A stretch of 64,000 nt of DNA, taken from assembly GCA_008711295.1 (NCBI GenBank), contig VUYV01000073.1, positions 1,798,996 to 1,862,995 on the forward strand, written 5' to 3'. Shown here in pieces: positions 1 to 11,446 of the stretch. The position numbers were made by a program, and so were the translations under genes. Positions within the stretch are counted from its first letter, which is position 1, and the number at the start of each line of letters is the position of its first letter. The stretch comes from Anarhynchus alexandrinus (Eukaryota > Chordata > Aves > Charadriiformes > Charadriidae). The notes under the pieces were generated by a model. That model was not told where the DNA came from. It did not search any database and saw only the letters and a list, made by a program, of their open reading frames with translations.

Positions 1-890
1 AATTACTGCATGGGAAAATGTAAAAAGGAAAATGGAATTACACTTAAGTTAGAACGATTCACAGAGAGACGGAAGATACAAAGGTTAAGGGAGGCCCTCC
101 CATTGAGTTCAGAATGGACCCCCTTGCTGTCTAAACTCTTTTTCAGAGAGGAGTCTAGGTGCAGCTGTATCCAGACTTAGTCCCAGACTTGGTCAACAGT
201 TTATGTCTAAAGGGTTGTATATGTTTCATTAGCATCAATTCAGCATGCAATCAATGTTACCAGGGCAAAATCAAAGTTATCATACTACAGAGTTAGGTGC
301 AATATCGGTTGCTTACCAAAGATCTGCCATTGGTAAAAGGTCTCTCTGCCTTGGGGAGCAAGCTTGAGAGGTGTCCCAGCTCAAGGGGAGCTCACTGATG
401 TGCAGCCACGCTGCCTAGCAGGGAGGGCTCAAAAAAGGCTCACTTAGTGGTTGGCTGGCAGTCAAATTACATGCAGTGGAAAAGATATGCATGAGACTCC
501 TTGTACCCACAACTTACTTTGTTTTTTGATCAGTGAATTTTGGAAAAGCCACCTGTTATTTATGCATTAATCTCATGATCAGTGTTCCAAAGTCATCAGT
601 ATTGATGTTCACTGTGTCCTGTGTGGGTTTTTGGAGAACAGGTTGAAACTAGAGGAGTTCTTGGCCCGGCTACAGCTCAGGCCTTTACCTCCTTTGGAGC
701 TGGTACCAAACTCCCACTAATTTGGTTAAGGGGTTGAATGCATCTGTCACACTATATCATATTGAAGTGTAGGGCAAATGTTAGTACTCCCATAACGCTG
801 ACTTATAGAGAATCTGAAGTATCTTAGGGAGAAAGTCTGGAGGCAGAAAAGAAAAAAGCAAGTCACAAACCTAGAGAACATAAAAACAGA
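1..890. other. Noncoding DNA, possible old LTR-like stretch
   Basis: No open frame here looks like a gene. The part from about 60 to 740 has a mixed-composition, non-simple texture, with blocks such as GGCCCGGCTACAGCTCAGGC near 664 and a TTTGGTTAAG end near 721, that reminds me of old avian retroviral LTR or internal sequence in reverse orientation. I cannot name a family and see no paired termini or target-site duplication. It may equally be unique intronic or intergenic DNA. Confidence 0.25.
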
Positions 891-3527
891 TCATGGAGCT
901 GCTTGAAGTATAGAAAAAGCACAAGGCATAATAATAGCCAGTGACTGGAAAGAAATATGGAGGAGCTGCAATGGCTTTCCTGTCTTGCCAGAAGACGCAG
1001 GCATCAGCAGGCATGGCAATAGAAAGAATATCTTGATGCCTTCAGTGGGGTCCCTTTTTGCTCTACCCTTTCCTTCCTCCTTCACATATGTGAGGAAGGA
1101 GAAGTTTCTTTCAAACCTGTTTTCTTTTGCCCTGGTGCCAGAAGCAAAACCCAGTATACTGCATGGTGAAATGCAACAGGATGGAGACATATACACTGCT
1201 AGAGGGACTGATGGACATTTCTTGTCCTGATTGCATACCTTTTAAGTCCCAACAGCCACAGGAATTGCCTGGGATGCTGCTGTTCTGCTGTGCTGCCAGA
1301 TGTTGTTCTGGATGTGACAGTGATTGCCTAACACTGCCACTGCCTGAGAGTGAATGTAAACGATGTCACCAGCGAATGGCATCAGGTCCATTTGCTCAGA
1401 GGTGTTCTTCTTAAGAGTGGTGGAGGAGATGCTGAATGGGCTGACCTGAAACCAAACGCTCTATTAGGAATGTCCTGGCTGGCCTGCTGGGAACAGGAAC
1501 ACAGGCTATGACACAGAGAGAAACTTTCAAGAGCACTGTCAGAAAGAGGATAAATTTTATCTCCACTGAGGGTTTATTTGAGATGGGTGTAAGAGTAGGT
1601 TCTAAACTGTAGTTGGAGGTAAAACATATCAAGTGTTGAGTCCCTTTCAAGAGGCAGCATTACTGGAATAGCTGGGGATCAAAACTAGTGAGAAGAGTTT
1701 GAGGACATCTTCCAGGACATAGAGCGACATTTATCCAACTGCTCACTATTAGATAAAGTGGCGAGAATCCCCTGGAATTCCACTCCAGCAAAAGTTACCT
1801 TCGCCTTTAGGTAATAAAAGGAGGTGGAAGGAAGGTGCATTGCTTTAGGAATCACTGATGGGGTAAGAACAGGAGAAATAAGCCTTTCAGAAGAAAAAAA
1901 GGAAAAAAAAAAAACAAACAAGGAAGCTTTTGATGGCAAGATCAAGACATGTTGAGATCTACCTGTGTTACCAACCTCCAGAAACAAAGAAGAGTGATCA
2001 GGTTCATAGGAGCTGTTGACTAAATAGGGACTTTTACCTCAAATACGCTGCCTGCAACTGTAACCTGAGAGTGCTTCAAGTCCCCTATTTTTCCAGTCCA
2101 ATGGTTTAGGGGGGATGAAGTAATTAACTGCTGACTGAAGAATACTGGAGAACAGCATTGTTAAAATCAGAGTTTATAATCTGTGAATGTATGATTGGCA
2201 TGCAAAGCCAAACACACATCATCATTTATAGCTCCCATCTTATCCAAGACTCTCTTGAGCAGGTGACATCCACACCAAGGACCACAACTAGAGTGTTAGT
2301 TGCTGTATTACTGTGTATATATTGAACTATTTTCAGAAAGAAATTAAACAGAAACAACTCAGGACATTTGTATCTTTCCCCTCCCAGGCTGGTATCTCAA
2401 CAACTAGACTGACCAAAGTATCTTCTGCCTGCTCTTCTTTCTCACTCTGTTCTGACTGTATTCCTAGCTGTGCAAAGGCTCAGTGCCACAAGAACGCGTG
2501 GGGAGCTTTCCTGCTCAGGGTGTGCAAGGGCTTGGTGGTGGGAACCCTGTACAAGGATGCCAATGAAGGTGGTTTCGGAACCCTCAAGTCCTACAGCACT
2601 TATCCAGCCCCACAATCAATGTCTGTCCTCAAGGGAAGCCTAGGGCCAGAGGTACCTACCGGTTCTAGGGGAGCAGTTATGTTTGGGACTTAAATTAAGT
2701 GAAACAGAAATGATTAGAAGTCTGAACACAGATTCTGTGAAAGAAACTTTTGTCTGAGGCTTAGGGCAGGGGACTTTCTTGGTGTTTTGATTAATTGAGA
2801 CATCTCTCTGAAGGAAGAAGAGGTGAACTGTCATAGGTACAGCATGACTGGTGACCAAAAGAAGAGCGTGGAAAGTGAAGTGTGAGCATTTTTATGTGCA
2901 TCTGCAGTGCAACCATTAGTTATTTCTGGGATTTAATGAAATATCTGGAAAAGAAACAATTTCTAGTACAAGGCAGGAATGGAGCTGAAACTGTTTAGAA
3001 AAAGAACAAAAACGTGTTTGTTGCTGTTCTTTCTAAGAAAAGTCTGTTGTTTAAGGACAGTGACTCTAAACATATGACAGAGAAAACAGCGTTCGGAAAG
3101 CAGTTGTGTGCTCAAAATATCATTGCTTAAAAACGTAATGATTTCATATACTGTTTTGTTTTGGACCATTTGACAGAAGCATAAAGTTAAATTTGCTGGA
3201 TTCTCAAATTACTCTTATCAACAATTTATTTTCATGTACAATTAAGCACCCAAATATATTTTAAGAATACACTCCTTTGAATTTGGGCCAAGATCTTAAA
3301 TGCAAGACAGATTTGGAACAGCATACATTGACTTCATAAGACATACAGGACATTGGATTAATCATGAAGTGAGATGTGCCCATATTGAAGGACTTTGATC
3401 TTTTTAATCTTATCCATGTTTGTTGTAACAGTTCGACATGCATGAGTCCATGAATGTAAAAGGAAAGTGGGACATGAAATGAACCTCCTCCAGCATCTTT
3501 ATCAATGCAGTACATTTCTCCCAGCAG
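891..3527. other. Unassigned noncoding DNA
   Basis: All three frames on both strands are broken by stops; the longest forward frame (2313-2693) has no recognisable domain and no splice context that convinces me. There is an A-rich patch at 1891-1916 and an imperfect inverted repeat around a TCACATATGTGA palindrome near 1081-1092. I see no transposon that I can name and nothing else to annotate. Confidence 0.5.
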
Positions 3528-3725
3528 GCCAGTGTGTGCCTAATAAGACAATGGAAGGCTGAGAAACCCACCAGGAGACTACAAACCCATTAATTTGGTA
3601 TCACTTGTGGGAAAATGCTGGAAGCTATTGCAGGATTTGTTAAGCGAAAGACTTGGCAAAGTCAATTGATTAGGGACATTTCGGAGAAAGCTGTTCTTGC
3701 TGAGCTGCCAAGGTAGAAGGGGTTA
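3528..3725 (+). repeat. Possible LINE reverse-transcriptase relic
   Basis: Forward translation from about 3571 reads PGDYKPINLVSLVGKMLEAI. This resembles the non-LTR reverse-transcriptase segment around the N/D-Y-R-P-[IV]-S-L-x-x-x-x-G-K-[IVM]-[LM]-E motif that CR1 and related LINEs carry just before the palm. The frame is lost soon afterwards and there is no LINE 3' tail nearby, so if real this is an old internal fragment of ORF2. The match covers only about 20 residues, so chance resemblance or another LINE clade remains possible. Confidence 0.4.
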
Positions 3726-6084
3726 TTATGTCCAGGAAATTTTTAAGTGTCTTGTTGGCACCATGTAAAACAGAATGGGTGCTGCCATGTAAGAAAAGCT
3801 AAAGAACTAAATGAGGTTTTCTGTTTTTAGGAGACTACAAGTATTTAATCTTTCACCAGGAATTCAGTCAATCGTCCCCTTTCTCTACGTTAAATCTCCA
3901 CAGTGCCCATTACATACAAGGGACTGAGAAATGCAACTATTGTAATAAATGCTCATTAAAAATATTAGAGTAAAGAATGCCTGTCAAAAGCAAAACCTTT
4001 GCAAAGATGAAACTGTCTCTAAATAGGAAAGAGGCTCAGTCAGCAAGCACATAACTCAGTGTTTATCCATTTTGCTTGTCCCTGATCCCTGCACCAGCTG
4101 AAAACTCAAAACCAGAAGAGACCAAATGCTCTCTGCAGCCCTCCAAATTAAAAGCTATGCTCAAACACTCTAGGATTTCAGAAGGAATGATAATACATCT
4201 CTGAACAAGATGGAATTGTGTCCAAATCTGTTAAAAATTGAATGGGAAGAAGGTATTACAGCACGAGTTTCCACACAGTCAGCAATCAGATGTAAGAAAA
4301 ATCTGTTATATATAGCCTCTATTCCACTGATAATGAGGTCAAGAGACCCAGGCTAGGTGTCTGGAGAGAAAGAGCTGCTCCACAGCATCTTCCCAGCTTA
4401 GGAGCTTTCAGTGAAAGTGCAGAGACACAGGGACTAACTAAGCCTAACTTCTGTGCTCCATGAGGGCCTTGGGCAGCCAAGGAAAGAAAGTCTGTGAGAT
4501 CAGAATGAGACACACAGTGAGGTGCTTTTGAATTCACCAGTGTAAGCTGTATTTATGCTCAAGCTCCTGGCAGAGCTGTGCTTCAGTAATGGTCATCCTT
4601 TCCCCATGTGAGGGGAGCAGAGGGTGAACCCCACAGGGTGGAGTCAGGTAAGGGTTGGCAGCCTTGCAAAATACTGCCTGAGGAGAAATGGCCGGGCCCA
4701 GCAATGCCCAGAACCTGAGCCAGCAGTGACACCCCATGAGGATCACTACAAGAGAGACTGCTGGCTGAGGGGAACAACTGGCTGGGTTCAGAGAGGAAAG
4801 GAGTGACATACAGGGGATCCACATCTGAGTACAGCGTCATTGCCATGTCAGCTTGCATGCTGGGCGGGCAGTCAATGTACGGTGTCAGCACAAGCGTGCA
4901 CCCAGGAGACCAGAGCATTGCACAAGTGCTCAAGCAAGACTGCCAGGCTGCCCGGCAGAGCATGCAGGGCTGAGGGGCAGATAAGCAGCTCATGGGACAT
5001 CAGTGCTCTCCAGTGAAGCGTGGGGCAGCAGCCACAATACATCAGGAGTGGCCACTTAGAAAAGCTGTTGCAAGGAATCCAAACATGTTTGGCTTTTTTT
5101 TTTTTCTCTCTACAGTGAACTGGCCCAAAGACCTGAAGGGACAGTGTCAGCTCTAAGTTGCCATGCTGCTGGTTGTAAAAGGCCATTCAGGAAAATGAAC
5201 TTTTCTCCCCCCACTCCGATTTAAAATGGAAATGAAGTAAGGGCTTTTTATTTTTTATGCTGTTTTAAGAAGTGCCTACATAAGAAGGCAGGTTCCAAGG
5301 GAAAAAGCAAAAGGTTTCTGACATGCTTGTGCTTTGTCATAAGAATATGAAAATAGTTTAATGTGGTTGTTTGCTTTTTCAAGGACCTTTATATTTTGCT
5401 TTGTACAAACAGAACAAAGGGACAATGACTGGGGTACTGAAGAAACAAGTTTTGCATCTCCCCATGGCACAGAAGAAAGAAACTGAACTAAGTTTGAGCT
5501 CCCTTTGATGAGAAAGGACAATGTATCTAATATTCTGATCTGTGGGATTTGTGGTTTTAACAAGGGCTAGGCTGGTATTACGAAAACTCCTAAAATAAGA
5601 CAATAATTAACATCCTTCCTCAGGGGCATTTATGAAACCCTCACATACATGTCAACGGGAATAAAACTTGGACATTTCTATTCAGGCTATGGTGGCACAA
5701 CTACAACTCCTGTTGGTGGACTTCTGGCAAGCTGTAAGGACTGGTGTAAGTGGCTGCATGTGGTACATGAAAGAGAGGCCATGCCTCCATACTGAAGGTG
5801 GTCTGTCTAGTGTGTGAGGGGCAGGTGAAGTTCCCTGGTGGCTTCTAGCTGCCAGCCTGGTTGCAGGTAGGGGGACAGGGCACATAACCTCAAGGAACGT
5901 AGCCCATGCAAGAATCCTGATTGCGTGTCTCTCCTTAGCCTACCTGCAGGGGGGCATTGGTCAAGGCTGTCCACTCTCACAACCTGAAAAAATGTCTCTG
6001 GGGCCTCCTCTCCCTGTCCCTGAGGAGTGTGTCCTGCCCTTTTCCCCTCACAGGCATGGTTATTTATCTTTTGCCAGTTTAAGG
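3726..6084. other. Unassigned noncoding DNA
   Basis: This is unique-looking sequence with no supported exon. The overlapping reverse-strand open frames between about 4.3 and 5.2 kb reflect locally higher GC and lack domains or consistent codon signal. A pyrimidine-rich run (T13 then CTCTCT) lies at about 5092-5110. The segment just before 6085 is flanking DNA of the CR1 insertion. Confidence 0.5.
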
Positions 6085-6748
6085 AGCTGAAACATGACAA
6101 GCTCAACATGAGCTGGCAATGTGCAGTTGCAGCCCAGAAGGCCAACCTCATCCTGGGCTGCATCAAAAGAAGCATGGCCAGCAGGTCGAGGGAGGTGATT
6201 CTGCCCCTCTACTCCACTCTCCTGAGACCACACCTGGAATATTGCATCCAGCTGTGGAGCCCTCAGCATAAGAAGAACATGGACCTGTTGGAGCAGGTCC
6301 AGAGGAGGGCCACAAAGATGATCAGAGGGCTGGAGCACTTCTCCTATGAGGACAGGCTGAGAGAGTTGGGGTTGTTCAGCCTGGAGAAGAGAAGGCTCCA
6401 GGAAGACCTTACAGCAGCTTTCCAGTATCTGAAAGGGGCCTATGAGAAAGCTGGAGACGGACTTTTTACAAGGGCATGTCATGATAAGACGAGGAGTAAT
6501 GGCTTCAAACTGGAAGAGGGGAGATTTAGAATAGATATTAGGAAGAATTTTTTCACTTTGAGGGTGGTGAGGCACTGGAACAAGTTGCCCAGGGAAGTTG
6601 TGGATGCCCCATCCCTGGAAGTGTTCAAGACCAGGTTGGATGGGGCTTTGAGTAACCTGGTCTAGTGGAAGGTGTCTATGCCCGTGGCAGGGGGTTTTGA
6701 ACTAAATGATCTTCAAGGTCCTTTCCAACCTAAACCATTCTATGAATC
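6085..6748 (+). repeat. CR1 LINE, 5'-truncated copy A
   Basis: This is a 5'-truncated chicken-repeat-1 non-LTR retrotransposon. It holds the last part of ORF2 followed by a short 3' UTR whose end (GGTCCTTTCCAACCTAAACC, then ATTCTATGA) is diagnostic of CR1. Only one 8-bp tail unit is left, and CR1 normally makes no clear target-site duplication. The coding part is still open for nearly 200 codons, so this is one of the younger insertions in the window. Truncation at the 5' end is the usual outcome of CR1 target-primed reverse transcription. The left edge is placed where similarity to the CR1 protein appears to begin, accurate to about 15 bases. Confidence 0.95.
6091..6665 (+). pseudogene. CR1 ORF2 C-terminal fragment (RT 3' region)
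   Basis: This is the C-terminal portion of the CR1 ORF2 polyprotein, which in full-length elements has an N-terminal endonuclease and a central reverse transcriptase. The fragment lies downstream of the catalytic palm: it has no YADD-type motif and cannot be active. Typical CR1 landmarks in order are AAQKAN, GCIKRSMASRSREVILPLYS, LRPHLEYCIQLW, VQRRATKMIRGLEHFSYEDR, LRELGLFSLEKRRL, NGFKLEEGRFR, RHWNKLPREVVDAPSLEVFK and the closing RLDGALSNLV before a TAG. The open frame extends upstream to an ATG at 6027, but those first residues are flanking DNA read through by chance. No frameshift is seen inside the homologous part. It is a dead transposon fragment, not a host gene. Confidence 0.93.
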
Positions 6749-9203
6749 AGTTCACCAAGGGCAGACTGACAGTCAGAGCTGGCTTGAAGGAAGCAGCCAG
6801 ACACACATCCAAATGCATGCAGGGGAGGGAGGAGGAGAGGAGTGGGGAGAAGTACTGCCCTTTAGCCATGCCAGTGAGCAGGTAAGGTCAGCTCATCCCA
6901 CCTTGGTAAAGCTCACCCAAAGCAGTGAGTAACCAGTGCTTCAGCCCAGCTTGCTGCTGTGGCTGACCCAGACTGTGCTGGGGGACCCCCACCTTCTCCC
7001 ACTTTTCTTTTTGAAAGTGGCTGCCTTCCCTGGAGCATATTCTGCTGCCTGTGTGCCAGGCCAGGTTGGCAGAGAAACAAACCCTGAAATCCCATATCTC
7101 AGGAAGCTAGACCAGTTGAGCCCATGTACCTTCAGGCATGGGCTGCCCCATGCCCACCTTGACAAAAATACTGTCTGTACATTGGCATCTGTCCTTGAGT
7201 GCAGCTTACTTCTCTAAGGAAATCCACTTAAGTTTCCTCAAAAAACAGAAACATCACAACCACGTTCTAATTTCTGGGAACAGAGGCTTTGCATATACTA
7301 AAAAAGACATAGCCATCATGGCTTACTTACAGGGTTGGGAGAAGGGTTTGGCAGGGATAAAATCTCTATAAAATTTCTTTTGGAAGCAGCCCCTCCTTTC
7401 TGTGCTGCCTGTTGTCTTGGCACTGTCCAGATCACGACTCTTGGCTGTATCCCAAGTTTCTCCTAGATGCACTTACTGAATCTCCTCCCCTTATTTTCCC
7501 CAGTGTGTTTGGAAGACAAAGCCACACAATGGGGTTTAGTGAAAGAGATTTATTTTCCACCCTGTTCCCAGGGGGAGGCAAAAACCCCACCCTTTAATTA
7601 CGATTAGTTGCTGCCTTTCAGTTTTGACAACCTAGCCTTGGTACCACACTTTCTAGAGCACAGTGGTTGGCTGTAACCGATTCTGGCCAAGCCTCTTGGC
7701 AAACGCATCAGTGCAGTGTTTCTTTGGAAGATTTCTTTCTCTTTGCCATTTGTCAGGAGCTGTGGACATGCTTCCAAGCCTTCTGTTGGCTGAGTGGTGC
7801 GTATGTTTAGTATGAAGCAGGTTTATGTGATTATACTAAATTAATATATACCTAAAAAAAAAAAGGTGGAATAAGATTAGTAAATTTTAAGGTGGAGTAT
7901 CTGGTCTCTGTTGTAAGGAAAACGTATTCCCTGGGAATCTGTAAGGGTCCAGCATGCTCAATAAAGTACCTTCAAAGTACGTAAATGAAATGGTATCTGT
8001 ATCTTGGACAAGATAATCTATTTTGAGACAAGATGGTATTACATTCTCTCTGCACATCAATGCTTCATGGTTCCTGAAGAGAAACTCATCAATCTGTGGT
8101 GACAATTATATGGAAAACCTCACTGGAAGCAGATTTTAAGAAAAGGGTACATGGATTAGTGATTTGAGAGGCAGCAAAGGATAGGGGAAGCAGCTAAGCT
8201 GGATCCTTGAAGAGTGTGAATTATTTACGTATCAGTTAACTGGATCACAGAGAGCAAATCCGGGATGATATTGCTTAGCAAAAACTACCTGAATATATCC
8301 CACCAGTACATGTTTGACACTGGCCAAGGGAAAGCTGTGAATGAAAATACTTGCTACGCAGCTGGCTCAACGCAAAGCCTTTGTGAAGAAGACAGACATA
8401 TAGCCAAGCAATGATGCTAGACAAAGACAGCTTGTCAAAGCACATTGCATTTTCACCTTCATAAGACCATTATTTCCAGTTGTTCCTGTCAAAAATTAAA
8501 TAAAAATCAATAAATCCCAGATCCATGTAATCTATTCTTAAAATGTAATGGGACCTCCTAAGTAATGTCTTACCCTACGCTGGTAATTTGCTATCAGCTT
8601 GGTCAAGGACAGTCAAATTACTTAATTACACATAACAGTTATTCTGTAAAGACTTAGGAAAACATAGATAAACGTAACTAATCCCTCTTTATTTATTCCC
8701 TGCAAACAAAAGCCTAAGGGTTCCTGGAGAAAAGAAAAACCTGTCCAATTAACATAATTAGAGATGGATGTCACTCAAATCTCCACCACAGCCCACAGAC
8801 ATCCTGGGTATTTTGATTATGTAGTTAAGTCACGACCAGATACAACTTTTTCAGGGATGGTGTTGTCAAAGGCCGATTTCATTGCCTGCTCTTGTAATGA
8901 TACCTTCCTGCCACTGGATGGCATCTTCTGCAGGCGCCTGAAGTGCCGTCATGATGGTAGGGGTCTTCAGGAGCTTGTTGCATTTCTAAGTGGGTCAGAT
9001 ACCGGGAGCTGTGCACCTCTGTGAGCAACACCTTCCCACGTTTTCATGTGCGGGGGTGTCTTATTTGTAAAACAGACATATTAATGGGAATTTAGGAGGG
9101 AGTAAAATGACAACTCTGACAACCTCATGCTCTTATTTGTAGAAGATGCAAGGAAGGCCCCTGATGTCCTCCCATTGCTCTTGGCCTCCTCAGCTGGCTG
9201 ACT
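6749..9203. other. Unassigned noncoding DNA
   Basis: No supported exon or named repeat. An A11 run at 7855-7865 follows an AT-rich patch. Around 8500-8770 the sequence is AT-rich with several ATTA/TAAT cores (for example ACTTAATTACAC near 8619), which could bind homeodomain proteins, but such cores are frequent by chance. The forward frames at 6672-6932 and 8764-9024 have no recognisable domain. Confidence 0.5.
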
Positions 9204-9235
9204 GGATGGATGGATAGATGGAGGGAGGGAGGGAG
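9204..9235 (+). repeat. (GGAT)n/(GGGA)n microsatellite
   Basis: A short, imperfect tetranucleotide array that changes from GGAT units to GGGA units, flanked on the right by GTCAGTCAGT. It is purine-rich and likely length-variable. No functional role is suggested. Confidence 0.85.
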
Positions 9236-11315
9236 TCAGTCAGTTCCCATAGCTCTGTCTAGCTCTAGATGTGCCTGCTGAAACTATCTCCCGTGGGGGA
9301 GCATCTGCATACTGGGGCTACCTTGAAAATGGTATTGGAGTCCTGTATCCACAATAGACAGATGCTGAACAGCCACTTCTTCCTAGCTCCACTGCCACAG
9401 CAGCTTCGCTTTACTTGAGAATAAAATATGATTGCAATCAGGAGAGACAAAGCTTCAGATGACTTGGCACTTTTCTTCCTTTGGTGATTACATTGCTCTA
9501 GGTGATGCCTTTCCTTTTAAAGAAAGTCATCACAACAGCAATTTGTGGGAGACAGGTTCTGGGCTCTTCACATCAAAACAAGAAGAGTTTTCATTGAACT
9601 ACTACCTGATTAGCATTAAAAGACTATACCACTGTAACACAACACAAAACTGCCTGCACTTCATCCGGCAGCCTTCTCTGGTCTGCATTTGGACCTTGGC
9701 AGCCTCACTTTCCACCTGGAATCTGTGACACCTGAAAGTTACAACAGGTGACCCATGCTTCACATCATGCTTTCTCCATGGAAGAATGTCTTATGAGCGG
9801 TGGGTGGTGATCTTTGATGCCATTTACCATCCAAATGCTGAAAGGATCTTCATGTTGAAGGGAGGTTTGTGGACTGACAAAGAAAGCGTCATCTGTGCAG
9901 CAGGTGAGGGAAGGCTCCCAGCTCTCAGTCTGCTTCCCACTGAGGTGTGGAGGGGTGATGGTGAACACAGGTAACTCCTCCTTCAAGGACACACTCTTAA
10001 GCACCCTTTAAAGACTGCAGAAACCAGAATAGACACAGAACAATGAGTGTTCTGGATGCTAAATGTTAGAAAAGCATTAAGATAATCATGGCAAAAAAAG
10101 CAAGGAAACTCAAAGCAGCCCCTCTGGAGAAAAAAGAATCCAAAGAGAGACTACAATAAATTCTGACCAAAAGATAAAAAAAAAAAATCCCTCCCTAACA
10201 CACATGCACACAAAAGATGAAGAAAAAGGCAGCCTGATTCTATTAACCAAGTATTAACACCCCTGGCTAAAGAAACCCTGCAAAAAGGAAGGATTAACAT
10301 TTTCAATAAAGGCGACCAGATATTGCAGTGCTAATCACCAGCACTCTCCACTGACAGGAGAATGGAAAATAATGTTCTTAATAGTGTGAAACAGAGCAGG
10401 AGGTTCACGGGCAAAGAATCAGGGGTTGCTGCCGGCAAATGACAAATAACCTGGTTAGAAAAAGGCATCACAGATTAGGGGAAGTCTGTGCAAGAAATAG
10501 TAACTATGCAAATTGTCCCAGCATCCACGTGTCTGGCTGAGCTGCAGCTCTACCAGAGGGTGTCGTGACAAGGGCTCTAGTGCTAAACATTGAGGCCACG
10601 TTTTGCATCATGATTTTTCTAGTCACCATTTTTGGAAAAATAGACCCCCGAATGCATTGCATAATGTCAAGGAGCCTGAGAAAAACACATTCATTTTCTG
10701 AGTAGCTCTGTAGCATAATGCTTTGTCTTCTTGTGCTGCCTGTCATTACGGTAGGAGCCTGCCTGTTACATTAAGGTGCACGTGGAAAGATGGGAAATTA
10801 TGTTGTGTGATTAAGTGCAACCAGTCACTGTCTCTTTACAACTGAGTCTGCTTGAAATAGCTATTCAGCATCAATCTCTAGAAGCCAAGCAGGACCGGGC
10901 CATGTCCATCCCTACAGAGCAGCTTGCCAGGGTAATGAAATACTGGACAGGGATGTCTACTAGGCAGGAGGGCTGAGGGAGGTGGGAAGAGAGGCTGAAG
11001 GTTTTAGGCTTCTTTCTCCCTTGTTAGCGCAGCATTTGCCTGTGATATCCAGTGGCGCAGGGCAGTCGCTTTGGATATCCAGAGCTATGTGTGCACGCGT
11101 GCTTTGTGTTGCTTGGATGCTATAGAGGTGATGTGGCTTTATGCATTAAGTTCGTTGTCATACCTATTGTAATCAAACCTGTTTCCCTTTCCAAAAGCCT
11201 CCCCAGAGAACTGTAGTTCTTATACGTCCAATTATGAGAAAGCTGGAGTTCAGATGAAACGCAGCATTTCTAGCTGTCACAGAACTGGAGCTATAGGTTA
11301 TTTTTTAACCTGTTT
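9236..11315. other. Unassigned noncoding DNA
   Basis: No supported gene or named transposon. The part from about 10020 to 10440 is adenine-rich on the plus strand, including an A12 run near 10178. A purine/pyrimidine-alternating stretch GTGTGCACGCGTGC occurs at about 11089-11102. Everything else appears unique. Confidence 0.5.
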
Positions 11316-11446
11316 CATTAGATTATAAGACACTGGGGGACAGGGATTTTCTCTTTCCCTGTTTTCATGCAACATGCCAGTAAAATGAAAGCCACTTCTT
11401 AGTGGGGCCTTTGGGTGCTACCATTGTATGACATGATTGAATATAA
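11316..11446 (+). repeat. L2/MIR-type 3' tail relic
   Basis: The order of motifs matches the shared 3' end of amniote L2-type LINEs and the SINEs that borrowed it. It starts TTAGATTATAAG, then GGGGGACAGGGA, then an about 45-base middle, then GTGGGGCCTTTGGGTGCTACC and a final AT-rich tail (ATTGTATGACATGATTGAATA). In less decayed sauropsid copies the corresponding blocks read like TTAGATTGTAAGCTC, GGGGCAGGGA and GGGGCCTTTGGGCGCTACC followed by ATA-rich repeats. The body upstream is not recognisable, so I cannot say whether it was a LINE or its SINE partner. It is strongly diverged, hence ancient. Confidence 0.8.

Noticed and set aside
1071..1105. Inverted repeat around TCACATATGTGA
   Set aside because: Only the central 12 bases are perfect; the pyrimidine/purine arms do not align without gaps, so a structured RNA or CRISPR-like repeat is not supported.
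2313..2693. 126-codon forward frame
   Set aside because: No domain, no splice or promoter context, and composition typical of random sequence.
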